DNA from: Rickettsiales bacterium
GTDB lineage: Bacteria > Pseudomonadota > Alphaproteobacteria > Rickettsiales > Anaplasmataceae
Assembly: GCA_031286185.1 (NCBI GenBank)
Contig: JAITUS010000059.1
Span: forward strand, 1 to 17,195
Reading direction: 5' to 3'
DNA: 17,195 nt
Below, one piece after another: positions 1 through 8,537 of this stretch. Each line of letters begins with the position of its first letter. Position 1 is the first letter of the stretch. Made by a program: the position numbers and the translations under genes. Under the pieces are notes generated by a model. The model had not been told where the DNA came from and made no database searches. It worked only from the letters and a program-made list of their open reading frames with translations.

Positions 1-1
1 T

Positions 2-118
2 GTAAGTATAGAAGTGGAATTGCAAGTATCAATAGCGATGGATAAGGGATTGCGTTTTGCAATAAGAGAGGGTGGTAGAACTGTTGGTTCTGGTGTTGTT
101 TCCGAAATTTTGGAGTAG
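2..118 (+). CDS. tuf: Elongation factor Tu, C-terminal end (partial)
   Basis: The last 38 codons of EF-Tu, cut by the window start. EF-Tu is the GTPase that carries aminoacyl-tRNA to the ribosomal A site. The visible part is the end of the third beta-barrel domain and shows the family-typical ending [20 protein letters not shown] before a TAG stop at 116-118. Only two bases separate this stop from the GTG start of rpsJ, so tuf and the S10 operon are probably co-transcribed, as in many alphaproteobacteria where the str and S10 operons are joined. The GTPase domain lies outside the window. Identification is firm for so short a piece because this tail is very conserved. Confidence 0.93.
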   Translation, partial: VSIEVELQVSIAMDKGLRFAIREGGRTVGSGVVSEILE

Positions 119-120
119 AC

Positions 121-486
121 GTGGTGACTGAAATAGAGCAAGTTGCATATATCATAAGCAAAGCTTTTGATTGTTCAAAATTAGAGAAATACGTTAGAGA
201 GTTTGTTCGTGGATTTAAGGACAAATTTAAACATTCTGATGCGAAGCTATCAGGTCCGGTTGCATTGCCAAGAGATAATTTTAAATTCGATGTTGGTAGG
301 TCTCCTCATGTTGATAAAAAATCTCATGAACAATTTGAAAAGAGAACTTCTGAGCGTCTGATTGTTCTATATGGCCTCACCCCTGCTATGATGCAGATGC
401 TTGGAGATTCATCGTTTTTTCCTCCCCCTCCTCCTGGTGTAGAAATTTATTTAAAGATTAAGAAAGTCTTTAGGAAAGGAAAATGA
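121..486 (+). CDS. rpsJ: 30S ribosomal protein S10
   Basis: S10 of the 30S head; the family also binds NusB in transcription antitermination. Conserved blocks are SGPVALP (about residues 43-49), the [16 protein letters not shown] block and the closing GVEIYLKI. The protein is 121 residues against about 103 in E. coli. The excess is an N-terminal extension of several residues, a short insertion before the last strand containing FFPPPPPG, and a basic tail ending KKVFRKGK. The start is GTG at 121 or the next codon, GTG at 124; GGAG at 112-115, inside the end of tuf, can serve either. The stop overlaps the rplC start (ATGA). The five-proline run, encoded by CCT CCC CCT CCT CCT, is odd for this family. 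Identity is sure; the exact start is not. Confidence 0.93.
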   Translation: MVTEIEQVAYIISKAFDCSKLEKYVREFVRGFKDKFKHSDAKLSGPVALPRDNFKFDVGRSPHVDKKSHEQFEKRTSERLIVLYGLTPAMMQMLGDSSFFPPPPPGVEIYLKIKKVFRKGK

Positions 487-1208
487 AAAGAATGAATTTG
501 TTGAAAAGAATTGGTTTATTGATGACAAATATTGGTTATACTGCTATATATTCTGATAGTGGTCGCATGGTTGTAACTTTATTGCATCTTAGTGAGACTG
601 GTATTGTTGATGTGAAAGAGCAAGATAAATGTGGTTATAATTCGGTTATTTTAGGTACTGGAGATTTTAAAAATATTGCAAGACCTCAGTTAGAATATTT
701 AAAGAAGAGAGGAATAAATAGTAGATATAAACTATATGAAAGTAGATTGAGTGATCTCTCAGGAATAGAGTGTGGTAAAAGAGTGGGGGTTAACCATTTT
801 GTGGTTGGTCAATATCTTGATATTACAGGTTATTCTATAGGTAAGGGGTTTGCTGGTGTAATGAAGCGATATAATTTCAGTGGGCTTAGGGCATCTCACG
901 GTGTTTCTATTGCTCATAGGTCGCAAGGTTCTACTGGTCAATGTCAGGATCCTGGTAGAGTATTTAAAGGAAAGAAAATGGCTGGTCATTTAGGTAGCAG
1001 CAGAGTAACTGTACATAACATGAAAATATTATCTATCGATCATGGAAATAGTATAATTGCTGTAAAAGGTAACAACGTTCCTGGATTTAGAAATTCTTAC
1101 GTCTTTGTGAGAGATGCAGTTAAAAAGCCTTTACATAAAGATATTCCTTTTCCTGTAGGTCTACTGTTAGATGCAAATGATGATAATGCTAGTGGTTTGG
1201 TAAATTAG
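483..1208 (+). CDS. rplC: 50S ribosomal protein L3
   Basis: L3, an early assembly protein of the 50S subunit that reaches towards the peptidyl-transferase centre. Diagnostic sequence includes [21 protein letters not shown] (from about residue 120), then [30 protein letters not shown], the most conserved part of the family. It has 241 residues against 209 in E. coli, a length usual in alphaproteobacteria. The start at 483 overlaps the rpsJ stop as ATGA, with AGGA at 472-475 as ribosome binding site. A second ATG at 492 is a possible alternative start, which would remove three residues. Part of the S10 operon. Confidence 0.96.
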   Translation: MKRMNLLKRIGLLMTNIGYTAIYSDSGRMVVTLLHLSETGIVDVKEQDKCGYNSVILGTGDFKNIARPQLEYLKKRGINSRYKLYESRLSDLSGIECGKRVGVNHFVVGQYLDITGYSIGKGFAGVMKRYNFSGLRASHGVSIAHRSQGSTGQCQDPGRVFKGKKMAGHLGSSRVTVHNMKILSIDHGNSIIAVKGNNVPGFRNSYVFVRDAVKKPLHKDIPFPVGLLLDANDDNASGLVN

Positions 1209-1210
1209 TT

Positions 1211-1825
1211 ATGGAATGTAAATTAGTTAATCTATCTAATGATAATATAGGTATCACTCAGCTTAACCCTTCGATATTTTCCGTTAAGCAAAAATTGAGT
1301 ATTTTGCATGATATAGTTAGATGGCAATTAGCAAAGAGGAGAGCTGGTACTCACAAAGCAAAAGGCATCAGTGATGTTTCTGGTACAACAGCTAAGCCTT
1401 ATAATCAAAAACGCACTGGTAGAGCAAGACAAGGAAGCTTGCGTTCTCCTCAGTTTAGGGGTGGTGGAGTTATTCTTGGTCCTGTTGTTAGGAGTCATGC
1501 CTATTCTCTTAACAAAAAAGTACGCAAGTTTGGTTTAAAAATTGCTTTATCCCTAAAATACTTTAATAATCAATTAATCATTCTTGATAATTTGAATATT
1601 GATGTGAAGAAAACATCTGAAATGTGTAAATATATTAAAAATTTCAAATTTTCTTCCTTTCTGATAGTTGGTGATTATGGAGATGGATTGCTACGTGCTA
1701 CTAGAAACCTGCACCATGTAAACCTGATCAAGTCTATCGGGTTGAATGTTTTTGATATATTAAATCACGAATGCATAATGTTGACAAGTGATGCTTTAAA
1801 ATATCTTGAAGGTAGATTGTTATGA
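1211..1825 (+). CDS. rplD: 50S ribosomal protein L4
   Basis: L4 lines the nascent-peptide exit tunnel; in E. coli it is also the autogenous repressor of the S10 operon. The tunnel-loop signature is visible around residues 60-85: KPYNQKRTGRARQGSLRSPQFRGGG, with the basic RTGRARQG core intact. The length of 204 residues matches the family (about 201). The start lies two bases after the rplC stop and has no obvious Shine-Dalgarno sequence, so translation is probably coupled. No S10-type leader hairpin precedes rpsJ, because tuf abuts it directly; the E. coli L4 feedback mechanism is therefore unlikely to apply in the same form. Confidence 0.95.
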   Translation: MECKLVNLSNDNIGITQLNPSIFSVKQKLSILHDIVRWQLAKRRAGTHKAKGISDVSGTTAKPYNQKRTGRARQGSLRSPQFRGGGVILGPVVRSHAYSLNKKVRKFGLKIALSLKYFNNQLIILDNLNIDVKKTSEMCKYIKNFKFSSFLIVGDYGDGLLRATRNLHHVNLIKSIGLNVFDILNHECIMLTSDALKYLEGRLL

Positions 1826-2109
1826 TTAAATACAATGATATAATAAAATATCCTATAATTACGGAAAAAGCCTCTTTTTTAAGGGAGAAATTTAATAAAT
1901 ATTCTTTGTATGTTTTCGTGAATGCAAATAAGCATAAAATAAAGTTGGCAATAGAGTCTCTATTTAGTGTTAAAGTTTCCTCTATAAATATTGTTAGAGT
2001 TAAACCTAAACGTCGACGCTTTAGAGGCGTGGTTGGCTATGAAAAACAAAAAAAGAAAGTTTATTTCTCTTTGATGGATGATCAAAAGTTAGATATAATG
2101 AATGTTTAA
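1822..2109 (+). CDS. rplW: 50S ribosomal protein L23
   Basis: L23 sits at the exit of the peptide tunnel and is the docking site for trigger factor and SRP. The N-terminal [12 protein letters not shown] motif (residues 8-19) and the central [22 protein letters not shown] block are typical, followed by the basic loop [12 protein letters not shown]. The length is 95 residues (about 100 in E. coli). Its ATG overlaps the rplD stop as ATGA, and its own stop overlaps the extended frame of rplB, so translation is likely coupled on both sides. Confidence 0.94.
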   Translation: MIKYNDIIKYPIITEKASFLREKFNKYSLYVFVNANKHKIKLAIESLFSVKVSSINIVRVKPKRRRFRGVVGYEKQKKKVYFSLMDDQKLDIMNV

Positions 2110-2110
2110 T

Positions 2111-2935
2111 ATGGGTATAAAATTTCTTAATCCTGTTACTCCATCCTCTCGTGGAACTGTGTTAGTAAGTAAAATTGGTCTATCAAAAGATAAGCCAGAA
2201 AAGCTTCTTACATTTGGTAAAAAGTCCAGTGGTGGAAGAAATAATTACGGTAGAATTACAACTCGTCATAAGGGTGGTGGTCACAAAAAGAAGTACAGAA
2301 TTGTAGATTTCAAACGTAATAGAAATGATCAAGGTATAGTTGAAAAGATAGAATATGATCCAAATAGAAGTGGGTTTTTAGCGTTAATATCATATAAGAG
2401 CGATAATACTAAATCTTATATACTAGCTCCACAAAACGTAAAGCCTGGTGATGTTGTAATGTCAGGAGATGATGCTGATATATTGCCAGGCAATTGTTTA
2501 TCATTGAAGTGTATACCTGTTGGTTCTTTTGTTCATGGTATTGAGCTGAAGCCAGGTAATGGTGCTGTAATTGCTCGAGCTGCTGGTTGTTATGCACAAA
2601 TTGTTGGTCGTGATGGCAATTATGTTTTATTACGGTTGAGGTCTGGTCAAGTTAGGTTGATTCTGTCTTCTTGCAAAGCTACTATTGGTGTAATGTCTAA
2701 TCCTGATCGTAAAAATAGAAAATTAGGTAAAGCAGGAAGAAGTAGATGGTTGGGAGTTAGGCCTACCGTTCGCGGAGTTGCTATGAATCCAGTGGACCAC
2801 CCTCATGGAGGTGGAGAAGGAAAGACTTCTGGTGGGCGTCATCCCGTTACTCCTTGGGGTGTTGCAACAAAAGGAAAGAAAACTCGGAAGAGAAATAAAT
2901 TTAGTGATAAGTATATAAAACAATTGAAAGGTTAG
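2111..2935 (+). CDS. rplB: 50S ribosomal protein L2
   Basis: L2 helps join the subunits and supports the peptidyl-transferase centre. The protein starts [15 protein letters not shown], contains [19 protein letters not shown] (about residues 44-62), and carries the highly conserved [26 protein letters not shown] segment near the C-terminus, including the histidine of the HPHGGGEG loop. The length of 274 residues matches E. coli (273). I chose ATG 2111 rather than the in-frame ATG at 2102: the first overlaps rplW by nearly three codons and adds MFN, while 2111 gives the family-standard N-terminus one base after the rplW stop. No strong Shine-Dalgarno sequence is seen for either. Confidence 0.96.
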   Translation: MGIKFLNPVTPSSRGTVLVSKIGLSKDKPEKLLTFGKKSSGGRNNYGRITTRHKGGGHKKKYRIVDFKRNRNDQGIVEKIEYDPNRSGFLALISYKSDNTKSYILAPQNVKPGDVVMSGDDADILPGNCLSLKCIPVGSFVHGIELKPGNGAVIARAAGCYAQIVGRDGNYVLLRLRSGQVRLILSSCKATIGVMSNPDRKNRKLGKAGRSRWLGVRPTVRGVAMNPVDHPHGGGEGKTSGGRHPVTPWGVATKGKKTRKRNKFSDKYIKQLKG

Positions 2936-2938
2936 TTT

Positions 2939-3223
2939 ATGAGTAGATCTGCGTGGAAACCACCTTTTTGTCACCCGTCTGTGCTAAAGTTAGTGAATAG
3001 AGCTTTAAAGGAGGGTTCTATTAATAAGGTGATAAAAATTCATTCTAGAGCTTCTGTAATTCTTCCTAATTGTTTAGGTTTAAAATTTGCTGTTTATAAT
3101 GGTAGAGATTACATTCCTGTTAATGTTAATGATCAGAATATGATAGGTCATAAATTTGGTGAATTTTCGCCTACCCGTAAATTTACTGGGCATAGTGGTG
3201 ATAAAAAGGCAGCAAGAAGGTAA
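2939..3223 (+). CDS. rpsS: 30S ribosomal protein S19
   Basis: S19 forms a complex with S13 in the 30S head. The family pattern is complete: RSAWKPPF near the start, [24 protein letters not shown], then the closing [25 protein letters not shown], in which the GEFSPTR motif is the family signature. The 94 residues compare with 92 in E. coli. It starts three bases after the rplB stop and is followed by rplV five bases later. Nothing unusual is seen. Confidence 0.96.
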   Translation: MSRSAWKPPFCHPSVLKLVNRALKEGSINKVIKIHSRASVILPNCLGLKFAVYNGRDYIPVNVNDQNMIGHKFGEFSPTRKFTGHSGDKKAARR

Positions 3224-3228
3224 TTAGT

Positions 3229-3579
3229 ATGAAAAACAAGTATACAGTAATTAAAGCTAGTTCTAGGGTTTTAAAATCCACTCCTCGCAAGTTAAACTTG
3301 GTTGCCAATTTAGTACGTAATAAAAAAGTTTCTTTTGCTACTGTGCAATTGAGGTTTTGCGAAAAGAAGGCTGCTGGTCTTATAGGGAAAGTATTAAATT
3401 CTGCAATTGTTAATGCTCAATATAATTATGGATTGGATATTGATAATTTATATATAAAGGAAGTTTTGGTAGGTAAGTCTTTTACTTTGCGTAGGGTGTC
3501 CCCAAAAGCTATGGGTAGAGCCAATAGAATTAGCAAGCATTACAGCAATATAACTATAAAGTTAGAAGAAATTGTATGA
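3229..3579 (+). CDS. rplV: 50S ribosomal protein L22
   Basis: L22, whose long beta-hairpin lines the exit tunnel and is a known site of macrolide-resistance mutations. The sequence shows [18 protein letters not shown] (about residues 17-34), [25 protein letters not shown] in the middle, and the hairpin region ending [20 protein letters not shown]. The length is 116 residues (110 in E. coli). It is followed by a 38-bp gap before rpsC, the largest in the S10 section, with no promoter that I can see. Confidence 0.95.
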   Translation: MKNKYTVIKASSRVLKSTPRKLNLVANLVRNKKVSFATVQLRFCEKKAAGLIGKVLNSAIVNAQYNYGLDIDNLYIKEVLVGKSFTLRRVSPKAMGRANRISKHYSNITIKLEEIV

Positions 3580-3617
3580 TTTGTAAGAGTATAAAATTAG
3601 TGAGGAAAGTGTAAAAT

Positions 3618-4238
3618 ATGGGGCAGAAGGTTAATCCTATAGGATTTAGATTAAAAATAAATACTAATACCTGGGATTCTATTTGGTATGCTAATAAAGA
3701 TTACAAAGAAAAATTGCATCAGGATTTATCTATTCGCAGTTACATAAATGAGTCTTTTAAGCACGCTGGTCTTTCCAAAATAATTATAGAGCGCAAAGTT
3801 GATTTAGTGTATGTAACGATACATTCTTCTAGACCTGGAGTGATAATAGGTAAGAAAGGCTTGGATATTGAGAAGGTAAAACAAAAAATAGCTGAGAAAG
3901 TAAAAAATAATGTGGAAGTGAATGTAGTAGGAATAAAAAGGCCTGAAGTAGATGCGGCTTTAATATCAAACAGCATAGCACAGCAATTAGAGAAACGTGT
4001 TTCATTTAGAAGAGCAATGAAAAAAGCTATTCAAAGTTGTTTGAGAATGGGAGGTGGAGGTATCAAGGTAAGCTGTTCTGGGCGTCTTGGCGGAGCTGAG
4101 ATAGCTCGTACTGAATGGTATAAAGAAGGTCGTTTGCCTTTACACACTTTACGTGCTAATATAGATTATGCTTTTTGTGAAGCAAAGACTATATATGGTA
4201 TTATAGGAGTTAAGGTTTGGGTTTATGTTGTTAATTAA
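3618..4238 (+). CDS. rpsC: 30S ribosomal protein S3
   Basis: S3 stands at the mRNA entry tunnel and contributes to helicase activity there. It starts [14 protein letters not shown], the family-typical N-terminus. A type II KH domain follows, with [20 protein letters not shown] carrying the GxxG loop (GKKG). The C-terminal domain has [27 protein letters not shown], which is diagnostic. The 206 residues are shorter than the 233 of E. coli because the protein ends soon after GVKVWVYV, as in many alphaproteobacteria. GAGG near 3602 lies rather far upstream of the ATG. Confidence 0.96.
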   Translation: MGQKVNPIGFRLKINTNTWDSIWYANKDYKEKLHQDLSIRSYINESFKHAGLSKIIIERKVDLVYVTIHSSRPGVIIGKKGLDIEKVKQKIAEKVKNNVEVNVVGIKRPEVDAALISNSIAQQLEKRVSFRRAMKKAIQSCLRMGGGGIKVSCSGRLGGAEIARTEWYKEGRLPLHTLRANIDYAFCEAKTIYGIIGVKVWVYVVN

Positions 4239-4249
4239 GGCGTATTGAA

Positions 4250-4663
4250 ATGTTTGTTCCCAAAAAGAGTAAATATAGAAAGGTGTTTAAAGGGAGAATT
4301 AAGGGTAATACAAAAGGTGGTAGCACACTATCTTTTGGCGATTACGGTTTAAAAGCTATAGAAGCAGGTAGAATTCAGTCTAAGCATATTGAGACTGTGA
4401 GGCGTGTGATATCCAGAACGTTGAAACGTTCAGGTAAAGTGTGGATAAGAATTTTTCCTGATACTCCTGTTAGTAAAAAGCCAGCAGATGTACGGATGGG
4501 TAAAGGAAAAGGTAGTGTTGAATTTTGGGTATTTAAAGCTAAGCCTGGTAGGGTGTTGTTTGAGATTAGTAGTGATGTTCCCATGCATTTAGCAAGATTG
4601 GCGCTTGAAAAAGCAATTGCCAAGCTTCCTGTAAAATGTAAATTTATATCTAATCATAGTTGA
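4250..4663 (+). CDS. rplP: 50S ribosomal protein L16
   Basis: L16 helps position tRNA in the A site and P site of the 50S subunit. Visible family marks are [20 protein letters not shown] at the N-terminus, the arginine-rich AAR-like [24 protein letters not shown] segment, and the [19 protein letters not shown] signature (about residues 82-100), which contacts tRNA. The 137 residues match E. coli (136). It overlaps the extended reading frame of rpmC, but the rpmC start I prefer lies 11 bp after this stop. Confidence 0.96.
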   Translation: MFVPKKSKYRKVFKGRIKGNTKGGSTLSFGDYGLKAIEAGRIQSKHIETVRRVISRTLKRSGKVWIRIFPDTPVSKKPADVRMGKGKGSVEFWVFKAKPGRVLFEISSDVPMHLARLALEKAIAKLPVKCKFISNHS

Positions 4664-4674
4664 ACGGAGTTACG

Positions 4675-4878
4675 ATGGATATAGCTGATATTAGATCAAA
4701 ATCCTCGCAAGAGTTGCATGAAATTCTTGTAAATTTGAGGAAAGAGTTTGTTAATTTGGTTTTTCAGAAGAAATTAGGACAGTGTAGTAGTATTTCGCGT
4801 TTTGGCTTGATAAGAAAGAGCATAGCTCGTATTTTAACTATATTAAATGAAAGAAGAATAGAGGAAGAGAATGCCTAA
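4675..4878 (+). CDS. rpmC: 50S ribosomal protein L29
   Basis: L29, a small helical-hairpin protein near the exit tunnel, next to L23. The sequence has SQELHEILVNLRKEFVNLVFQKKLGQ and then RKSIARILTILNERR, the standard two-helix pattern with the LRKE..NL core. I chose ATG 4675, giving 67 residues (63 in E. coli), rather than an upstream in-frame TTG at 4660 that overlaps the rplP stop. CGGAG at 4664-4668 is a ribosome binding site six bases before this ATG, and the family normally begins close to this point. The 3' end overlaps rpsQ by eight bases. Confidence 0.92.
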   Translation: MDIADIRSKSSQELHEILVNLRKEFVNLVFQKKLGQCSSISRFGLIRKSIARILTILNERRIEEENA

Positions 4879-5104
4879 GAAGATTTTTTGTGGTGTTGTA
4901 ACTAAAGCTGAGTGCGATAAAACTGTAAAGGTCTCAGTATTGCGGGTATATAAGGATAAACTTTATAAAAAAGTTATAAAAAAATATAAAAAGTATACAG
5001 CACATGATGAGAATAATAGTTGCAAAGAAGGAGATAGGGTTTTTATACAAGAACACAAGCCTGTTTCTGCTACTAAAAAGTGGGTTGTTGTGCGAGTTGA
5101 GTAA
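4871..5104 (+). CDS. rpsQ: 30S ribosomal protein S17
   Basis: S17, an OB-fold primary binder of the 5' domain of 16S rRNA. The start MPKKIFCGVVTKAECDKTVKV is a good match to the family N-terminus (G-x-V-x(n)-DKT-x-V-V). The closing EGDRVFIQEHKPVSATKKWVVVRV also matches, with the HKPVSATK block near residue 62. The 77 residues are slightly fewer than the 84 of E. coli. The start lies inside the end of rpmC, with GAGG just before it, so translation is coupled. Confidence 0.95.
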   Translation: MPKKIFCGVVTKAECDKTVKVSVLRVYKDKLYKKVIKKYKKYTAHDENNSCKEGDRVFIQEHKPVSATKKWVVVRVE

Positions 5105-5113
5105 GGTGCTTAT

Positions 5114-5473
5114 ATGATTCAAAAAAATACATTGTTAGAAGTAGCTGATAATTCTGGTGCACGTGAAGTGCTTTGTATTGGCTTGTTGGGCGGAAGGAGG
5201 TCTGCATCTATAGGTGATACAATTATTGTGTCTACTAAATCTATCAACCCGAAAGGGAAGGTCGAAAAGGGAAAAGTATATAGAGCAGTTGTTGTTAGAG
5301 TGAGAAATCGTATTAGAAAATCTGATAACTCTGTAATTTGTTTTTCTAGCAATGCTGTAGTTTTAGTTAATAATCAAGGTGAGCCGCTTGGTACTCGAGT
5401 GTTTGGCCCGGTGAAAAAATTGCCGTCTGGTTCTTTTATGAAAATAATGTCATTAGCTGTTGAGGTTTTATAA
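5114..5473 (+). CDS. rplN: 50S ribosomal protein L14
   Basis: L14 forms part of the subunit interface and is the site where the silencing factor RsfS binds. It starts [19 protein letters not shown], the standard signature, and continues with [17 protein letters not shown] and [15 protein letters not shown] (about residues 87-101). The 119 residues are three or four fewer than usual, with small deletions around SASIGD and near the C-terminus. Its stop shares one base with the rplX start (TAATG), so the two are translationally coupled. Confidence 0.96.
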   Translation: MIQKNTLLEVADNSGAREVLCIGLLGGRRSASIGDTIIVSTKSINPKGKVEKGKVYRAVVVRVRNRIRKSDNSVICFSSNAVVLVNNQGEPLGTRVFGPVKKLPSGSFMKIMSLAVEVL

Positions 5474-5790
5474 TGAGTGCAAAAATAAGAAGTGGTGATG
5501 ACGTTATAGTTTTAACTGGCAGGGATAGAAGAAAAGTTGGTAAAGTAATCAAAATTATCACACGTGATACTAAAAAAAAGGCTGTTGTTTCTGGAGTGAA
5601 TGTACATAAGAAACATACTAAACCGAAAGCTGGTAGTAGTGGCGGTATACTAAATAAAGAGTTAGCTATTGATATATCTAACATTGCAATATTAGACCCT
5701 AAGTATAAAGCTCCAACTAGAGTAGGGTTTAAGATTATAGATGGTAAAAAAGTGCGTTTTGCAAAAGTTTCTGGGGAAGTAATAGACTAG
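5473..5790 (+). CDS. rplX: 50S ribosomal protein L24
   Basis: L24, an initiator of 50S assembly. The N-terminus carries the KOW motif: [21 protein letters not shown] (about residues 5-25), including the invariant glycine of the motif. It continues with [21 protein letters not shown] and ends with a segment containing [14 protein letters not shown], as in the family. The 105 residues match E. coli (104). It overlaps rplN by one base and is followed by rplE after six bases. Confidence 0.95.
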   Translation: MSAKIRSGDDVIVLTGRDRRKVGKVIKIITRDTKKKAVVSGVNVHKKHTKPKAGSSGGILNKELAIDISNIAILDPKYKAPTRVGFKIIDGKKVRFAKVSGEVID

Positions 5791-5796
5791 GTTGAT

Positions 5797-6330
5797 ATGT
5801 TTAAAGAATTGTACAGAGATAGTATAGTAAAATCCTTGAAGGACAAGTTTAACTACGGCAACATGATGCAAGTACCTAAGCTTGTCAAGGTATGTATTAA
5901 TATGGGTGTTGGAGATGCTGCTACGGACAGTAAAGCAATAAATGAGCCGCTTGATGATCTATATTTAATTGCAGGGCAAAAACCTGTATCAACGTTTGCA
6001 AAAAAATCCATTTCTGGTTTTAAGATAAGAAAAGGCGCTACAGTAGGTTGTAAAGTAACTTTGCGTAGAGATAAAATGTATGAATTTTTAGAAAGATCGA
6101 TATATGTTGCTTTACCGAGAGAAAAAGATTTTAGAGGATTTAGTGTAAAGCAATTTGACGGTAATGGTAATTTTTCCTTTGGTATAAAGGAGCATATCTC
6201 ATTTTTAGAAATAGATTACGATAAAATAAGTAGGATTAGAGGTATGGATATCAATATTATAACAAGTACGACTAGTGATAAAGAAGCAAAAGAGTTATTG
6301 CTAGCTTTTAGGTTTCCCTTTTTTGATTAA
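5797..6330 (+). CDS. rplE: 50S ribosomal protein L5
   Basis: L5 binds 5S rRNA and forms part of the central protuberance, touching P-site tRNA. Clear motifs are [16 protein letters not shown] (about residues 26-41), [40 protein letters not shown], the block [11 protein letters not shown], and [10 protein letters not shown] near residue 125. The 177 residues match E. coli (179). In E. coli the start of this gene carries the S8 repressor site; I cannot confirm such a structure here. Confidence 0.96.
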   Translation: MFKELYRDSIVKSLKDKFNYGNMMQVPKLVKVCINMGVGDAATDSKAINEPLDDLYLIAGQKPVSTFAKKSISGFKIRKGATVGCKVTLRRDKMYEFLERSIYVALPREKDFRGFSVKQFDGNGNFSFGIKEHISFLEIDYDKISRIRGMDINIITSTTSDKEAKELLLAFRFPFFD

Positions 6331-6346
6331 TTAAGAGAAGAGGTAT

Positions 6347-6655
6347 ATGGCAAAAAAATCTATGATACAAAGAAATCTTCGTAGGATAAAATTGCATGAT
6401 CAATATGAAGAGAAAAGAAAAAAGTTGAAATCTATAATAAACAATAAGAGTATACCTATAAGTGAGAGGTTTGCAGCTCAAAATAAGCTGATTAAAGAGT
6501 TGCCTAGAGATTCTTCTCAAACCAGAATTAGAAATAGGTGTGCTTTAACAGGGAGACCAAGAGGGGTATATAGAAAATTTGGTTTATGTAGGATTGTTTT
6601 GCGTGATTTATGTTCTTTTGGAAAAATTCCAGGGGTTACGAAGTCTAGTTGGTAA
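6347..6655 (+). CDS. rpsN: 30S ribosomal protein S14
   Basis: S14 of the 30S head. The C-terminal half reads [26 protein letters not shown] and ends [11 protein letters not shown], the standard family pattern. At 102 residues it is the long type without the CxxC-x(n)-CxxC zinc site; the cysteines present do not form that pattern. AGAGAAGAGG at 6333-6342 is the ribosome binding site before ATG 6347. Flanked by rplE and rpsH as usual. Confidence 0.96.
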   Translation: MAKKSMIQRNLRRIKLHDQYEEKRKKLKSIINNKSIPISERFAAQNKLIKELPRDSSQTRIRNRCALTGRPRGVYRKFGLCRIVLRDLCSFGKIPGVTKSSW

Positions 6656-6674
6656 TATAATATAGGAGTATATT

Positions 6675-7070
6675 GTGGCGTTATCTGATAGTATTGGTGA
6701 TTTTTTGACGAGGATACGTAATGCTCAATTGGCAATGCACAGAACAACAAGAGTTCTGTTTTCTAAGGTAAATTCTTCTATACTGAAAATCTTAAAGGAT
6801 GAAGGATATATCCTTGATTACCAGAAAAAAGTTGTAGGCAATGTGCCATCTTTTATTGTAAAATTGAAGTATTATGAGAAGTTACCTGTAATTAGTGATA
6901 TAGTTAGAGTATCAAAACCTGGTTGTCGTCGTTATTCTAAATGCAGGGACATTGCTAAGGCATATAATGGACTTGGTGTTTTTATTATATCTACGTCTAA
7001 AGGAGTTATGACTGATTACAATGCACATAAATTGAAAGTTGGTGGAGAAGTTTTGTGTCGTGTGTTTTAA
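6675..7070 (+). CDS. rpsH: 30S ribosomal protein S8
   Basis: S8 binds the central domain of 16S rRNA; in E. coli it represses the spc operon. The start is GTG at 6675, giving [20 protein letters not shown], the exact family N-terminus, with AGGAG at 6663-6667 upstream. The C-terminal signature is [20 protein letters not shown], in which STSKG is the most conserved part, ending GGEVLCRVF. The 131 residues match E. coli (130). Confidence 0.96.
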   Translation: MALSDSIGDFLTRIRNAQLAMHRTTRVLFSKVNSSILKILKDEGYILDYQKKVVGNVPSFIVKLKYYEKLPVISDIVRVSKPGCRRYSKCRDIAKAYNGLGVFIISTSKGVMTDYNAHKLKVGGEVLCRVF

Positions 7071-7086
7071 GTAGTAGGAGGAATTT

Positions 7087-7632
7087 ATGTCTCGTATAGG
7101 TGCTGCGCCTATCAATATTCCTGCTGGTGTTTCAGTTGAGTATAATGATGGTAAAATGTTAATAAAAAGTGCCAAGGTAGAAAAAGAACTTATGCTATGC
7201 AGTGATGTTGCATGCCATGTTGTTGATAATCAGTTGCTGCTTTTTGTTGGTCAAGGCAAAGATAATTATAATGAGATAAAACCTATATGGGGTACTTATA
7301 GGAGTGATATTAACAATATCATTAACGGCATGGTTAATGGTTTCTCTGTTGATCTTGAAATTAATGGTGTTGGATATAAAGCAGAGTGTGATGGTAAATG
7401 TTTGACTTTATATCTTGGCTATAGTCATAATGTGAAGTATAAAGTGCCTAAGGATGTTGAGATTAAGTGTGTAAAACCAACTCACTTAGTAGTGAATGGT
7501 ATAGATAAGCAAAAAGTCTATGTGATAGCATCCGATATATGCAAAATTAGAAAATACGACCCTTACAAAGGTAAGGGTATTGTAATAAAAGACAAATTTA
7601 TGTTGCGTAAAGTTGTAAGTAAAAAGAAGTAA
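7087..7632 (+). CDS. rplF: 50S ribosomal protein L6
   Basis: L6 lies near the factor-binding site of the 50S subunit. It starts MSRIGAAPINIPAGV and has two related halves, as in the family. The second half includes NGVGYKAECDGKCLTLYLGYSHNVKYKVP and ends with CKIRKYDPYKGKGIVIKD, matching the R..E/D.YKGKGI signature. The 181 residues compare with 177 in E. coli. It has one of the strongest ribosome binding sites in the window, TAGGAGG at 7075-7081, five bases before the ATG. Confidence 0.96.
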   Translation: MSRIGAAPINIPAGVSVEYNDGKMLIKSAKVEKELMLCSDVACHVVDNQLLLFVGQGKDNYNEIKPIWGTYRSDINNIINGMVNGFSVDLEINGVGYKAECDGKCLTLYLGYSHNVKYKVPKDVEIKCVKPTHLVVNGIDKQKVYVIASDICKIRKYDPYKGKGIVIKDKFMLRKVVSKKK

Positions 7633-7637
7633 TTAAG

Positions 7638-8009
7638 ATGAGAAGGTTGTATAGTTTTTTAAGTAATTCTGAAAGAAGGAAATTACGTAATAGAAAGAAG
7701 CTCAATAACGGCGCTAAGCGTTTACGTATATCCATATTCAAGTCCAATAGACATTTTCACGCTCAGTTAGTCAATGACGAAAAAGGAGTGACTCTCACTT
7801 CTGCTTCTACCTTGGATGCTAAAATTAGGGGTGTATGTAAAGGTAGGGTCAACGCTGAAACTGTAAAACAGGTTTCTTCTTTGATGGTTGAACGTCTATC
7901 TGATATGAAATTAGGACAAGAGTTGGTGTTTGACCGTGGAGCATATAAGTATACAGGGTTGGTTTCTCAATTTGCTGAGGCTTTAAGAAGTTCTGGGTTT
8001 AAGTTTTAG
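7638..8009 (+). CDS. rplR: 50S ribosomal protein L18
   Basis: L18 binds 5S rRNA with L5 and L25. Family marks are a basic N-terminus (RRKLRNRKKLNN), RLRISIFKSNRHFHAQLVND (about residues 29-48), and the ending VFDRGAYKYTGLVSQFAEALRSSGFKF, where FDRG..Y.G....A.R..G is diagnostic. The 123 residues compare with 117 in E. coli. It begins five bases after rplF and ends 12 bases before my chosen start of rpsE. Confidence 0.95.
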   Translation: MRRLYSFLSNSERRKLRNRKKLNNGAKRLRISIFKSNRHFHAQLVNDEKGVTLTSASTLDAKIRGVCKGRVNAETVKQVSSLMVERLSDMKLGQELVFDRGAYKYTGLVSQFAEALRSSGFKF

Positions 8010-8021
8010 AAGGTTTTGAAT

Positions 8022-8534
8022 ATGGCTGTAAAAAATTTACAAAATAATAACGATTTATCAGAGCTTTTAGTTTCAGTACGAAGAGTGACAACAGTTACCA
8101 AAGGTGGTAGAAGATTTTCATTTTCAATTTTGGTCGTTGTTGGAGACGAGAAGGGTAGGGTAGGATGCGGAATGGGCAAACACGCAGAGGTTGCTGAAGC
8201 AAGGATAAAAGCTGTAAATGCTGCAAAAAAATCGATGATTAGAGTGTACTTGCGTGAAGGTAGAACTTTGCACCATGATATTAAAGCTAAATTTTGCTCT
8301 GGTGAAATAGTTTTAAGAGCAGCTAGAGCTGGAACAGGTATTATTGCCGGTGGAGCGATTAGGTCGGTTTTTGAAGTGCTAGGCATAAAAGATGTAGTAG
8401 CTAAGTCTACGAGATCAAACAATCCTCATAACGTTATATGTGCAGTGTTTAGAGCTTTTGATAATATGTTATCTCCTCGTCAAGTGGCAAGCAAAAGAGG
8501 CAAAAAGGTTAGCGAGATAGTTGGAAATAGGTAA
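8022..8534 (+). CDS. rpsE: 30S ribosomal protein S5
   Basis: S5 sits by the decoding centre and mRNA entry and affects translational fidelity. The sequence shows [24 protein letters not shown] (about residues 19-42), [19 protein letters not shown], the [15 protein letters not shown] loop and [14 protein letters not shown] chose ATG 8022 (170 residues; E. coli 167) over an in-frame TTG at 8016: GAAGG at 8009-8013 is well spaced before the ATG, and only two residues differ. After this gene one expects rpmD (L30), but rplO begins only three bases later, so L30 is absent here. Confidence 0.95.
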   Translation: MAVKNLQNNNDLSELLVSVRRVTTVTKGGRRFSFSILVVVGDEKGRVGCGMGKHAEVAEARIKAVNAAKKSMIRVYLREGRTLHHDIKAKFCSGEIVLRAARAGTGIIAGGAIRSVFEVLGIKDVVAKSTRSNNPHNVICAVFRAFDNMLSPRQVASKRGKKVSEIVGNR

Positions 8535-8537
8535 AGT

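Noticed and set aside
759..989. A 76-codon minus-strand open frame inside rplC.
   Set aside because: It is antisense to the most conserved part of L3, has no domain, and shows no ribosome binding site I would trust.
8006..8422. A 138-codon open frame on the minus strand opposite rpsE.
   Set aside because: It is the antisense shadow of a conserved ribosomal protein gene. The long hydrophobic translations here and opposite rplO (8480-8893) reflect the codon bias of the sense strand.
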